A stretch of DNA of 50,339 nucleotides. Origin: Mesorhizobium qingshengii. GTDB taxonomy: Bacteria; Pseudomonadota; Alphaproteobacteria; Rhizobiales; Rhizobiaceae. Position numbers and translations under genes: made by a program. The DNA lies in NCBI RefSeq assembly GCF_027563465.1, contig NZ_JAPFQA010000027.1, forward strand, positions 1-50,339, written 5' to 3'. The notes below the pieces were generated by a model. That model was given only the letters and a program-made list of their open reading frames with translations, ran no database searches and had not been told where the DNA came from. This document shows, in pieces, positions 1 through 6,017 of the stretch. The stretch's first letter is position 1; each line of letters opens with the position of its first letter.

Positions 1-37
1 ACCCGCCGGAATGGCTTCAAAAGCGAAAGGACAAGCA

Positions 38-517
38 ATGGCAATCGCCAAGAACACAATCTGCGTTTGGTATGACAAGGACGCCGAGGCCGCGGCCCGG
101 TTCTACGCCGAGACTTTTCCCGACAGCTCGGTCGGTGCCGTCCACCGCGCTCCCAGCGACTACCCGTCCGGCAAGGCGGGCGACGTGTTGACGGTCGAGT
201 TCGCGGTCGCCGGCATCCCCTGTCTCGGCCTCAATGGCGGGCCCGCGTTCAAACACAACGAAGCCTTCTCGTTCCAGATCGCCACTGACGATCAGCAGGA
301 GACCGATCGTTACTGGAACGCCATCGTCGGCAATGGCGGCCAGGAAAGCGCATGCGGTTGGTGCAAGGACAAATGGGGTATCTCGTGGCAAATCACGCCG
401 CGCGTGCTGACCGAGGCGATGGCTGCCGGCGGTGATGAAGCAAAACGCGCATTTGATGCGATGATGGATATGAGGAAGATCGACGTCGCCGCGATCGAGG
501 CGGCGCGGCGCGGCTGA
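38..517 (+). CDS. VOC family protein (PhnB-like)
   Basis: A 159-residue protein of the PhnB-like branch of the VOC (glyoxalase/bleomycin-resistance/dioxygenase) fold, often labelled '3-demethylubiquinone-9 3-methyltransferase-like' although most members are not methyltransferases. The opening ICVWYDKDAEAAARFY and the later GWCKDKWGISWQ are characteristic of this family. An ATG at 11 is in frame, but the ATG at 38 has a GAAAGGA ribosome binding site six bases upstream (25-31), so it is preferred. It is convergent with the HlyU-like gene. The substrate cannot be told from sequence; the fold assignment is firm, the function is not. Confidence 0.8.
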   Translation: MAIAKNTICVWYDKDAEAAARFYAETFPDSSVGAVHRAPSDYPSGKAGDVLTVEFAVAGIPCLGLNGGPAFKHNEAFSFQIATDDQQETDRYWNAIVGNGGQESACGWCKDKWGISWQITPRVLTEAMAAGGDEAKRAFDAMMDMRKIDVAAIEAARRG

Positions 518-541
518 CGGTTCTGGGTTGACCAGCCTTGC

Positions 542-838
542 CTATCCGAAGATCCGCTCGCCCTGCTCGTCGATCAGTTGCATGCCCTTCTTGATCGAGA
601 TGTCGACGGCGTCGTCGAGCCCGGCGAAGCGGTCGGCGCGGATGAATTTGTGTTCCTTGAGGACGCCGTCGATCTCCTTGGAGACGACGCCGCAGGTCTG
701 GTACTGGCCGTCCGTCTTGTAGGGCGTGGCGCTGATCAGGAATCCCTTGTGCTCAACCTGCTTGGCCGGCGCGGCACTCTTGGGTTCACTCGCTTCGCCG
801 CTGCCGCCACCGCCGAAAAGACGCTTCAGAAAAGACAT
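542..838 (-). CDS. HlyU family protein
   Basis: A 98-residue protein beginning MSFLKRLFGGGGSGE, with the conserved core KGFLISATPYKTDGQYQTCG and the ending GMQLIDEQGERIFG. This matches the small HlyU family, named after a Vibrio haemolysin activator but widespread as a single-copy protein of unclear role in alphaproteobacteria. The frame is open further upstream to 1084, but that part reads as a shadow. The ATG at 838 is preceded by GGAGGA at good spacing, which decides the start. The hydrophobic-Gly N-terminus could be a short membrane-associating segment. Transcription regulator by family name only; a DNA-binding helix-turn-helix is not obvious. Confidence 0.75.
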   Translation of the reverse strand: MSFLKRLFGGGGSGEASEPKSAAPAKQVEHKGFLISATPYKTDGQYQTCGVVSKEIDGVLKEHKFIRADRFAGLDDAVDISIKKGMQLIDEQGERIFG

Positions 839-944
839 CGGGCTTCCTCCAACAGCATTCATCCCGCACCATGTAGAGTGGCGCGGGATGAATTTCACTA
901 TCGGTCCTTGGCCTGGCGGGCAAGTCCGGCTGAGCCGGAAGGCC

Positions 945-1628
945 TCACTTGCGCGACAGCGCTTCCAGTGCCTCGGCGGCACCTTCGAGGATGGCGATGG
1001 CCTCGGCCTGCTTGTCGGCCGGCGCGTCGACGAAGTCGCCGAGAGCCGCCCGCAAGCGGTGACGCACGGAGCGGAATTCGTCACGCGCCTCCGAACGATC
1101 CCCGCGACCGCCGCGACGCCCGCCTTCTTCGCTCTCGTCGTTCCAGCCGAACCAGTCGCGCGCCTTGGCCATCTTGCGGCCGAAGCGCTCGAGATGGTCG
1201 AGCACGCCGTCGATCATCTCGCGGTTGTCGGCAAGATGCGCCTGCCCGGCCTCGGTGATCGAGAACACCTTCTTGTTGCCGTCGGCGGCGGAGGCGGCAT
1301 AGCCTGCCTCTTCCAGGAATGTCAGTGTCGGATAGACCACGCCCGGGCTCGGGCTGTAGATGCCGCTGGTACGCTCTTCCAGCGCCTTGATGATGTCGTA
1401 GCCGTGGCGCGGCGCCTCGGCCAGCAGCGACAGCGTGATCAGCTTGAGATCGCCGTCGGCCAGCATGCGCCCGGCGCGGAACATGTCGCCCGGACCACCG
1501 CGTCCGCCGCCACGACCGCCATGCCCGAACGGGCCAAAGCCGCCGCCGCGTCCACCGAATTTGCCGGCCATGTGCATGAACATGCGCTCGCCGAAATGTT
1601 TGTGCCCGAAATTGTCGTGCTTATGCAT
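945..1628 (-). CDS. PadR family transcriptional regulator with Gly-rich N-terminus
   Basis: A 227-residue PadR-type repressor. The winged-helix domain spans about residues 55-130: LITLSLLAEAPRHGYDIIKA, then SPSPGVVYPTLTFLEEAGY, the typical PadR recognition-helix region. A helical dimerisation tail follows. Residues 1-50 are unusual: His/Met-rich (MHKHDNFGHKHFGERMFMHM), then almost all Gly/Arg/Phe, a low-complexity arm seen in some rhizobial PadR proteins. AGGAG seven bases upstream supports the start at 1628. Two near-identical 17-bp elements lie just upstream (1647-1713), so autoregulation is likely. The signal sensed is unknown; the His/Met cluster would allow metal binding, which is only a guess. 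Confidence 0.85.
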   Translation of the reverse strand: MHKHDNFGHKHFGERMFMHMAGKFGGRGGGFGPFGHGGRGGGRGGPGDMFRAGRMLADGDLKLITLSLLAEAPRHGYDIIKALEERTSGIYSPSPGVVYPTLTFLEEAGYAASAADGNKKVFSITEAGQAHLADNREMIDGVLDHLERFGRKMAKARDWFGWNDESEEGGRRGGRGDRSEARDEFRSVRHRLRAALGDFVDAPADKQAEAIAILEGAAEALEALSRK

Positions 1629-1646
1629 TGATTGCTCCTTGAGTTG

Positions 1647-1713
1647 TATCTTACGATATATCTTAACTAGGCGCGCGCCGGCGTTGAGTCAAGATATATC
1701 TTACGATGTATCT
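1647..1713 (-). promoter_or_regulatory. Twin PadR operators (direct repeat)
   Basis: Two copies of TATCTTACGATRTATCT, at 1647-1663 (R=A) and 1697-1713 (R=G), 50 bp apart, in the 80 bp upstream of the padR start. Each forms an imperfect dyad built on AGATA...TATCT. The AT-rich elements stand out sharply from GC-rich surroundings. By analogy with PadR autoregulation these are probably the binding sites of the adjacent regulator. Confidence 0.6.
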
Positions 1714-1881
1714 AAATGATGCCGCAAGGGGCTTGCCGGCCCCAGCCTGGCCGCCATATGGGATGACCGCCTGGGCCTGTCCTGGCTGGGTGGCGTTTCC
1801 GACGCTGCTTGTGGTTCTGCCGCCGGTGCGCCGCATTGTCGGCTGGCTGTGCGAGGCCTCGCCTCGTCAGGCGGCTACGCG

Positions 1882-1911
1882 GAAAGGCCCGAAGGCAATT
1901 TCGGGCCTTTC
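1882..1911 (-). terminator. Perfect 12-bp hairpin after the GyrI-like gene
   Basis: GAAAGGCCCGAA (1882-1893) and TTCGGGCCTTTC (1900-1911) pair perfectly around a six-base loop, 20 bp past the stop of the minus-strand gene at 1932. No U-run follows the stem, but T bases lie within the stem end. It probably acts as a terminator or 3' stabiliser. The rest of 1714-1931 shows nothing recognisable. Confidence 0.5.
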
Positions 1912-1931
1912 GGCCTGCAGTGGCGCCTAGT

Positions 1932-2546
1932 CTATCGTTTCCTGACCGGCTGGCGGATCACCGTTCTCAGTTTTTCTGGTGCCGCCTTGCGAGGGTCACC
2001 CAGGTAGATCTCGTGGTGCTTGCCGTTTTCCACGAGACCGTTGGCGGGCAGGAATTCCTCGTGCAGGCGCAGGATCGTCGGTCCTTCCGCGCTATAGGGT
2101 CCGATGTGCATGATCTGCACCGCCGTCCCTTCGTGGAAGAACTGCAATCTGAGGCTTTCGGGCGGCTCGCCGAGCTTCGCGCACGCCTTGTCGAGCACCG
2201 CCTTGAACATTTCCCCGGTGATCCAGTCCGGCTGCATGATCATCATGGTCCACGACCAGAGATGCTTGTCGCCCGTCAGGAAGCTCGACATGTCCTCGGC
2301 CCACCACAGCCCTTCCAGCGGAGCCACCCCATAGTCCTTGCCGAGTTCCTTTTTCGACATGAACTTCAGCGGATAGCTCACCGAGTAGAGCCATTCGATC
2401 GCGTGCCGGTACTCCTCGGAGGTGTTCGGGTCGCCCTTGCCGTCGATCATGGCAAACTGCAGCTTGGGAACATCGACCAGGGAAAACACACCCACGGGAG
2501 GTTGCCAGAACGCCTTCATGATTTTCTTGAAGTCGACCTTCTCCAT
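1932..2546 (-). CDS. GyrI-like small-molecule-binding domain protein
   Basis: A 204-residue protein resembling the stand-alone GyrI-like (SOUL/AraC effector-binding) family: DVPKLQFAMIDGKGDPN near the N-terminus, a central DYGVAPLEGLWW and DWITGEMFKAVLDKA, and a C-terminal LRLQFFHEGTAVQIMHIGPY. This family contains single-domain ligand-binding proteins sometimes annotated as transcription activators or cyclophilin-like hydrolases. The start at 2546 is chosen over in-frame codons at 2603 and 2558 because GAGG lies six bases upstream. It stands alone on the minus strand, followed by a 12-bp hairpin. Fold assignment is reasonable; no ligand can be inferred. Confidence 0.7.
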   Translation of the reverse strand: MEKVDFKKIMKAFWQPPVGVFSLVDVPKLQFAMIDGKGDPNTSEEYRHAIEWLYSVSYPLKFMSKKELGKDYGVAPLEGLWWAEDMSSFLTGDKHLWSWTMMIMQPDWITGEMFKAVLDKACAKLGEPPESLRLQFFHEGTAVQIMHIGPYSAEGPTILRLHEEFLPANGLVENGKHHEIYLGDPRKAAPEKLRTVIRQPVRKR

Positions 2547-2646
2547 CACATGCCTCATCGAAAGCGATGGTTCCACAATCGAGGTTACCGACAAGGGCGG
2601 CATTGATTGAGGTCAATACGATGCGAGGCGGCAGGCAAGGCAAGGA

Positions 2647-3039
2647 TTACCAGCGTCCCTTGCGCCGGTTCCAGGCGTAGAGCAGGTCGGCGAAACGGTC
2701 GTAGGCAAGGCGGGTCAGCGGCAAGGCAATCGGATTGCCGAACAGCGTTGCCAGCCAGCCCTCGCCCGGCGTTGCCTTCCAGACGGCAATTACCACATCG
2801 GCGCCGACCAGCAGTTGGCCCTGTGCATCGGTGGCGTGCAACCGGCGGCGGATATCCTCCAGCGAGGCTCCAAATCCGGCAAGTGCTGCTGGTTCAAGGT
2901 TGATGTCGCGAAATTGGATGCGGCCGGCCTTGACCGCCTCGACAAGCCGCCGTTTCTGCCTGCCGATGCCGGCATCACAGACCGGGCAGCGCGTGTTGTA
3001 CCAGACACTCAGGGCAGGCTTGGTCCCTGGCTCGAGCAT
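2647..3039 (-). CDS. DCC family thiol-disulfide oxidoreductase-like protein (DUF393)
   Basis: A 130-residue protein of the DCC (DUF393) family, predicted thioredoxin-fold oxidoreductases. The diagnostic motif is SVWYNTRCPVCDAGI at residues 11-25, with the CxxC pair at Cys18 and Cys21. The downstream QFRDINLEP and WLATLFGNPIALPLTRLAYD also fit the family. The frame is open to 3108, but the ATG at 3039 lies four bases after the stop of the EamA gene, so the two genes form a tightly coupled operon. The redox partner is unknown. The coupling to a transporter with a histidine tail is unusual but need not be functional. Confidence 0.8.
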   Translation of the reverse strand: MLEPGTKPALSVWYNTRCPVCDAGIGRQKRRLVEAVKAGRIQFRDINLEPAALAGFGASLEDIRRRLHATDAQGQLLVGADVVIAVWKATPGEGWLATLFGNPIALPLTRLAYDRFADLLYAWNRRKGRW

Positions 3040-3043
3040 ATGC

Positions 3044-4102
3044 TCAGCCGTGCCCGTGCCGGTGGTGCAGGTCGGGATAATGCGGATGCCGGTGGCGCAT
3101 CGGCGCATGCCGGTGCCAGTGCGAATGCGGCTCGCTCACCGGCCCGTCATGATGGTGCTGGTGGTGCTCGTCATGCACATGGCTGTGCTCGTGTTCTAGT
3201 TCCTCGTGGTCATGCTCGTGCTCGTGGCGCTCCGACAGATGCAGCCAGAGGCCGAAGCCCATCAGAAGCCCGGCGATCGCCAGCTTGAGCGTGACGGCGT
3301 CACCCAGGATGGCGATCGCCAGCAACGCGCCGATGAAGGGCGCGAGCGAGTAGTAGGCCCCTGTCCGTGCCGTGCCGAGATGGCGCAGCGCCACGATGAA
3401 CATCGCCAGGCTGACGCCGATGCCGAAGAAGCCGACGGCCGCGGTGGCAGCGATGACTGACGGTGGGGGAAACGAAGCCCCGGCGGCAAGCGCCAGCCCG
3501 ACATTGACGACACCCGCCACCAGCCCCTTGAGCATGGCGATCACCACCGGATCGGTGGCCGAGATCCTGCGCGTGAAATTGTTGTCCAGCCCCCACGCCA
3601 GGCACGCCCCGGCGACGAGCACGGCGCCGAGGTTGAAGGCGACGCCTCCGCCTTGCCACGACAGCAGGACAGCGCCGGCAAGGATGGCGAAGGCACCCAC
3701 AAGCAGGCGCCGGTCGACATTCTCGCGATAGACGAGCCAGGCGATCGCCATCGTCGCCAGCCCTTCGAGGTTGAGCAGCAGCGCGGAACTGGACGCGGTG
3801 TTGAGACTGAGGCCGAACATCAAGAGCACCGGGGCGACGATGCCGCCGGCGCCGATCGCCAGCGCCAGCCATGGCATGTCCCTGGCGGTCAGTTGCGCCT
3901 CGCCGGCGCCGGTGCCGCGAGCCAGGCGATAGAGGGCCAGCCCGACACCGGCGCCGAGATAGAGCAGGCCGGCCAGCATGAAGGGGTTGACGCTGTCGAG
4001 CAGCAGCTTGCAGAGCGGCGGCGCCGCGCCGAACAGGGCGGCCGAGCCCAGGGCAAGCGGCACGCCGGGCCACAGATGCGCATGTGAATTCGGTTCGGAC
4101 AT
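3044..4102 (-). CDS. EamA/DMT family transporter with C-terminal His-rich tail
   Basis: A 352-residue inner-membrane protein with two EamA repeats of about five helices each (GSAALFGAAPPLCKLLLDS early, GLDNNFTRRISATDPV midway), the drug/metabolite transporter architecture. The last 60 or so residues form a cytoplasm- or periplasm-facing tail with about two dozen histidines mixed with Asp/Glu, as in zinc transporters and metallochaperones, which most EamA proteins lack. The start at 4102 is an ATG with AGGA seven bases upstream; an in-frame GTG at 4108 is less good. It is followed after four bases by the DUF393 gene. Substrate unknown; the tail suggests divalent metal export or sensing, as inference. 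Confidence 0.85.
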   Translation of the reverse strand: MSEPNSHAHLWPGVPLALGSAALFGAAPPLCKLLLDSVNPFMLAGLLYLGAGVGLALYRLARGTGAGEAQLTARDMPWLALAIGAGGIVAPVLLMFGLSLNTASSSALLLNLEGLATMAIAWLVYRENVDRRLLVGAFAILAGAVLLSWQGGGVAFNLGAVLVAGACLAWGLDNNFTRRISATDPVVIAMLKGLVAGVVNVGLALAAGASFPPPSVIAATAAVGFFGIGVSLAMFIVALRHLGTARTGAYYSLAPFIGALLAIAILGDAVTLKLAIAGLLMGFGLWLHLSERHEHEHDHEELEHEHSHVHDEHHQHHHDGPVSEPHSHWHRHAPMRHRHPHYPDLHHRHGHG

Positions 4103-4117
4103 GGCCACATCCTAACG

Positions 4118-4172
4118 CATGTCGCTGCGGCGCGCAGCGATTTTGGGATAATGATCACCCATAAAACAAGGG
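4118..4172. repeat. Dispersed intergenic repeat, copy 1
   Basis: A 55-bp element (GCATGTCGC...GCAGCGATTTTGGGATAA...CATAAAACAA) that aligns along its length with 39740-39800. I recognise the consensus as a repeat common between genes in Mesorhizobium. It lies just upstream of the EamA gene and marks the left end of the AT-rich island. Confidence 0.6.
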
Positions 4173-4247
4173 GATTATCCCCTTGACACAAGTACCCCTC
4201 TCTAAAGTCCTCTGGGGAATCACGCGGCGAGCATCTCTAAAAAACGT

Positions 4248-4261
4248 AATCACTAGTGATT
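4248..4261. promoter_or_regulatory. 14-bp perfect palindrome, candidate operator
   Basis: AATCACTAGTGATT is a perfect palindrome 46 bp upstream of the 4307 start. The AT-rich stretch after it (TATATG near 4278-4283) could be a -10 element, placing the palindrome near the -35. An operator for the adjacent winged-helix-like protein or an outside regulator is plausible. Sequence 4173-4247 shows nothing else. Confidence 0.4.
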
Positions 4262-4306
4262 TCCTTTCATGATTGCATTATATGATGTCTATGTTATGTT
4301 GCCTTC

Positions 4307-5008
4307 ATGACCGACGAATCATCCCCGCCGCCGCCGCCGCCCGAACCTCCGCTGACGAAGCCGGATGCTCTAGACGAGTATGAGACTGCGGGCGTCATCA
4401 GTATACTCATTAAGACGATAGCTGCTGATGACAGGATCGCTGCTCTTACCAAGCAGCTAGTAGAGTTGAATGCTTCCATTGCGGCCGATCGACTGAGCCG
4501 GGCCAAAGGTGTGAATGCGCTGAGCATCTACGGGTTCGACCCGTTGAATGCCAAGATCTGGACAGCAGTTCGTGAAGTGATCGGCGACGAGAAGTATGAT
4601 GGAGCCGTAGCAATCGCTAGAGGTAAGTTCCCTCAACTCCTCCAAAAACCCATCAAGGATGCTGAAAAAACTGAAGCTCCGCCCCAAACCGACGCTACCA
4701 TATCTAGCGAGTCATCTTCGGCGACACCGACGATCAGCGACGCAATTTTGGCATTCCTAAAGGAATGCGGAGCCTCGGGAGCGAAGGTTTCAGCGGTCAA
4801 AGAGCAACTGTCAAAGGCCTACGGCTTCGAGACTCATGAAAAAACGCCGGGCATGACGCTCTATCGCCTGCTTAAAGAAGGCAAGGTTCGTCGTGGAGGG
4901 CGCATATGGTTCTATGTCGATCCCGCAATGGCGGTAAAGACAGAGAACCCCGGCGATGACACGCCGGGGAACGATAACACTGTAGACGAAAAGGAGACCA
5001 CGGAATGA
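4307..5008 (+). CDS. Hypothetical protein with Pro-rich N-terminus and C-terminal winged-helix-like domain
   Basis: I do not recognise this 233-residue protein. Residues 5-16 are nearly all proline and serine. About 35-110 looks helical (IAADDRIAALTKQLVELNAS, then YGFDPLNAKIWTAVREVI). After a Ser/Thr-rich linker, about 145-212 resembles a winged helix (ISDAILAFLKECGASGAKVS, then GMTLYRLLKEGKVRRGGRIW, where the Gly/Arg turn would be the wing). The tail is acidic. Its codons are clearly more AT-rich than the flanking core genes, suggesting transfer. No clear Shine-Dalgarno precedes the ATG. Its stop overlaps the start of a 23-codon frame (ATGA), so translational coupling is likely. DNA binding is inference only. 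Confidence 0.65.
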   Translation: MTDESSPPPPPPEPPLTKPDALDEYETAGVISILIKTIAADDRIAALTKQLVELNASIAADRLSRAKGVNALSIYGFDPLNAKIWTAVREVIGDEKYDGAVAIARGKFPQLLQKPIKDAEKTEAPPQTDATISSESSSATPTISDAILAFLKECGASGAKVSAVKEQLSKAYGFETHEKTPGMTLYRLLKEGKVRRGGRIWFYVDPAMAVKTENPGDDTPGNDNTVDEKETTE

Positions 5009-5076
5009 TTAAGCATTCCTTCGGGTGGCAGGGGCGCCAACCCCTCGTCCACCCCCTGCTCTTGTTAAAGAGCTAG
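5005..5076 (+). CDS. Micro-ORF coupled by ATGA overlap (23 aa)
   Basis: The frame reads MIKHSFGWQGRQPLVHPLLL then LKS. Its ATG overlaps the preceding stop codon, and AAGGAG (4991-4996) sits eight bases upstream, an excellent ribosome binding site for a frame this short. A hairpin (5083-5111) follows seven bases later. It may be a real small protein or a leader whose translation controls the hairpin ahead of the next small gene. Conservation was not testable. Confidence 0.4.
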   Translation: MIKHSFGWQGRQPLVHPLLLLKS

Positions 5077-5082
5077 CGGCAG

Positions 5083-5111
5083 CCGCACCGGGGACATACA
5101 CCTCGGTGCGG
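5083..5111 (+). promoter_or_regulatory. 8-bp hairpin between the two micro-genes
   Basis: CCGCACCG (5083-5090) and CGGTGCGG (5104-5111) pair perfectly around a 13-base loop. There is no U-run, so it is not a classical terminator. Its place between the 23-codon and 53-codon frames suggests an RNA processing, attenuation or stability element. Confidence 0.45.
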
Positions 5112-5157
5112 TTCCTTACTAACACACCTACGATTCATAGGTCAAAAGGAACTTAAC

Positions 5158-5319
5158 ATGGCAAAGAAACCGCCTCCACCTCCCTCTCGGCATACTACGC
5201 CGAAGGAAGCTACCCTTGCATCGCACGTCCTTTCAGGAGCGATCAAGCCAACCTCCGCGCAGTCACGTTCTTTGGCAGCATCCGTGTTGTCACAGGACGC
5301 GCCTAAGCGGAAGAAGTAA
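5158..5319 (+). CDS. Small Pro/Lys-rich protein (53 aa)
   Basis: A 53-residue basic protein starting MAKKPPPPPSRHTTPKEATL, with a repeated pattern LASHVLSG...LAASVLSQ in the middle and the ending DAPKRKK. AAAAGGA (5144-5150) seven bases upstream gives a strong translation start. The paired ASxVLS segments (about residues 21-26 and 40-45) look like two short helices of one repeat. I have the impression that short proteins with a similar KKPPPPPSRHTTPKEA opening occur in other proteobacteria, but I cannot check it. Function unknown; the AT-rich setting with the 233-residue gene suggests a shared cassette. Confidence 0.6.
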   Translation: MAKKPPPPPSRHTTPKEATLASHVLSGAIKPTSAQSRSLAASVLSQDAPKRKK

Positions 5320-5351
5320 GACCCGGCTCATTTAGCCGAGTAATGCGAAGG

Positions 5352-5423
5352 ACACAGCGCGTAGGGATTTGGATCACTCCAGAAATTTGCGCGCTGTGTT
5401 CAATGCCACCTGGCGCTAGCGCC
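5352..5423. repeat. 10-bp inverted repeat and 12-bp palindrome at the island's right side
   Basis: ACACAGCGCG (5352-5361) and CGCGCTGTGT (5390-5399) are perfect inverted repeats around 28 bases, and a 12-bp palindrome GGCGCTAGCGCC follows at 5412-5423. A shorter CGGCT/AGCCG hairpin is at 5324-5338. They fill the space between the 53-codon gene and the GYD gene on the opposite strand. They may be terminators or the footprint of an inserted element. Nothing else is visible in 5320-5538. Confidence 0.5.
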
Positions 5424-5538
5424 TGGATCCGTTCGTCGTCTTGGATCAGCCAACCCACAGAACGCGTCGGCTCAATCCGTTGATCAGGCACCGTCAAGAC
5501 AGCGCCTGATCGTCGGCCTCCGCGCTGTTTTCAGGGCT

Positions 5539-5832
5539 CTATCCGAGTGAGGTGATGATCTCGCGGTAGGCGAATTCGGGGAAGGCTTTCAGCGTCCGCG
5601 TCCTGACGTTGCCACCCGCCGCCAGCATCAGCGAGAAACGCGCCATGACCGCGTCGTCGGGCGCTTCGACCACCGCCACCATGTCGTATTCGCCCATGGT
5701 CAGGTAGAACGCCTTGAACGATCCGCCCATGTCCCCCAACTGCTTCCTGGCGGCGTCGAGCCGCTTCGGTGACTCGCGCACACTTCTGGCGCCCTGCTCC
5801 GTCCAGTTCATCAGCACGATGTAGCTTGTCAT
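5539..5832 (-). CDS. GYD domain-containing protein
   Basis: A 97-residue protein starting MTSYIVLMNWTEQGARSVRE with the family hallmark FYLTMGEYDMVAVVEAPDD and the ending AFPEFAYREIITSLG. GYD proteins are small alpha/beta ferredoxin-like domains of unknown biochemical role. The frame is open to 5964, but GGAGG six bases before the ATG at 5832 fixes the start. It lies downstream of rpoD in the same direction but beyond the rpoD terminator (5972-5994), so it probably has its own promoter in 5833-5971. Confidence 0.85.
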   Translation of the reverse strand: MTSYIVLMNWTEQGARSVRESPKRLDAARKQLGDMGGSFKAFYLTMGEYDMVAVVEAPDDAVMARFSLMLAAGGNVRTRTLKAFPEFAYREIITSLG

Positions 5833-5971
5833 GGCACACCTCCCTCCGGGGCCACGGAGCACGGCGGCTTCGCCGGGGCGGGCATCCGGGTTTGTCGCCC
5901 AGAAAAATGCATCCGACGCAAAATTATCCTCCCGAAGTGCATGTGCCGCAAGAGCGCGCGCCACGAACGAA

Positions 5972-5994
5972 GAAGGGCGCCAATGGCGCCCTTC
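5972..5994 (-). terminator. rpoD intrinsic terminator
   Basis: GAAGGGCGCC and GGCGCCCTTC form a perfect 10-bp stem with a three-base loop. On the minus strand it is followed by TTCTTCGTTCG, a moderately T-rich tail. It lies 24 bp past the rpoD stop. Confidence 0.7.
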
Positions 5995-6017
5995 AAATCG
6001 TGGTTGTTCGGGAAATA

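Noticed and set aside
5303..5497. A 64-codon minus-strand frame between the AT-rich cassette and the GYD gene
   Set aside because: Overlaps the inverted repeats and the end of the 53-codon gene, and has no recognised motif.
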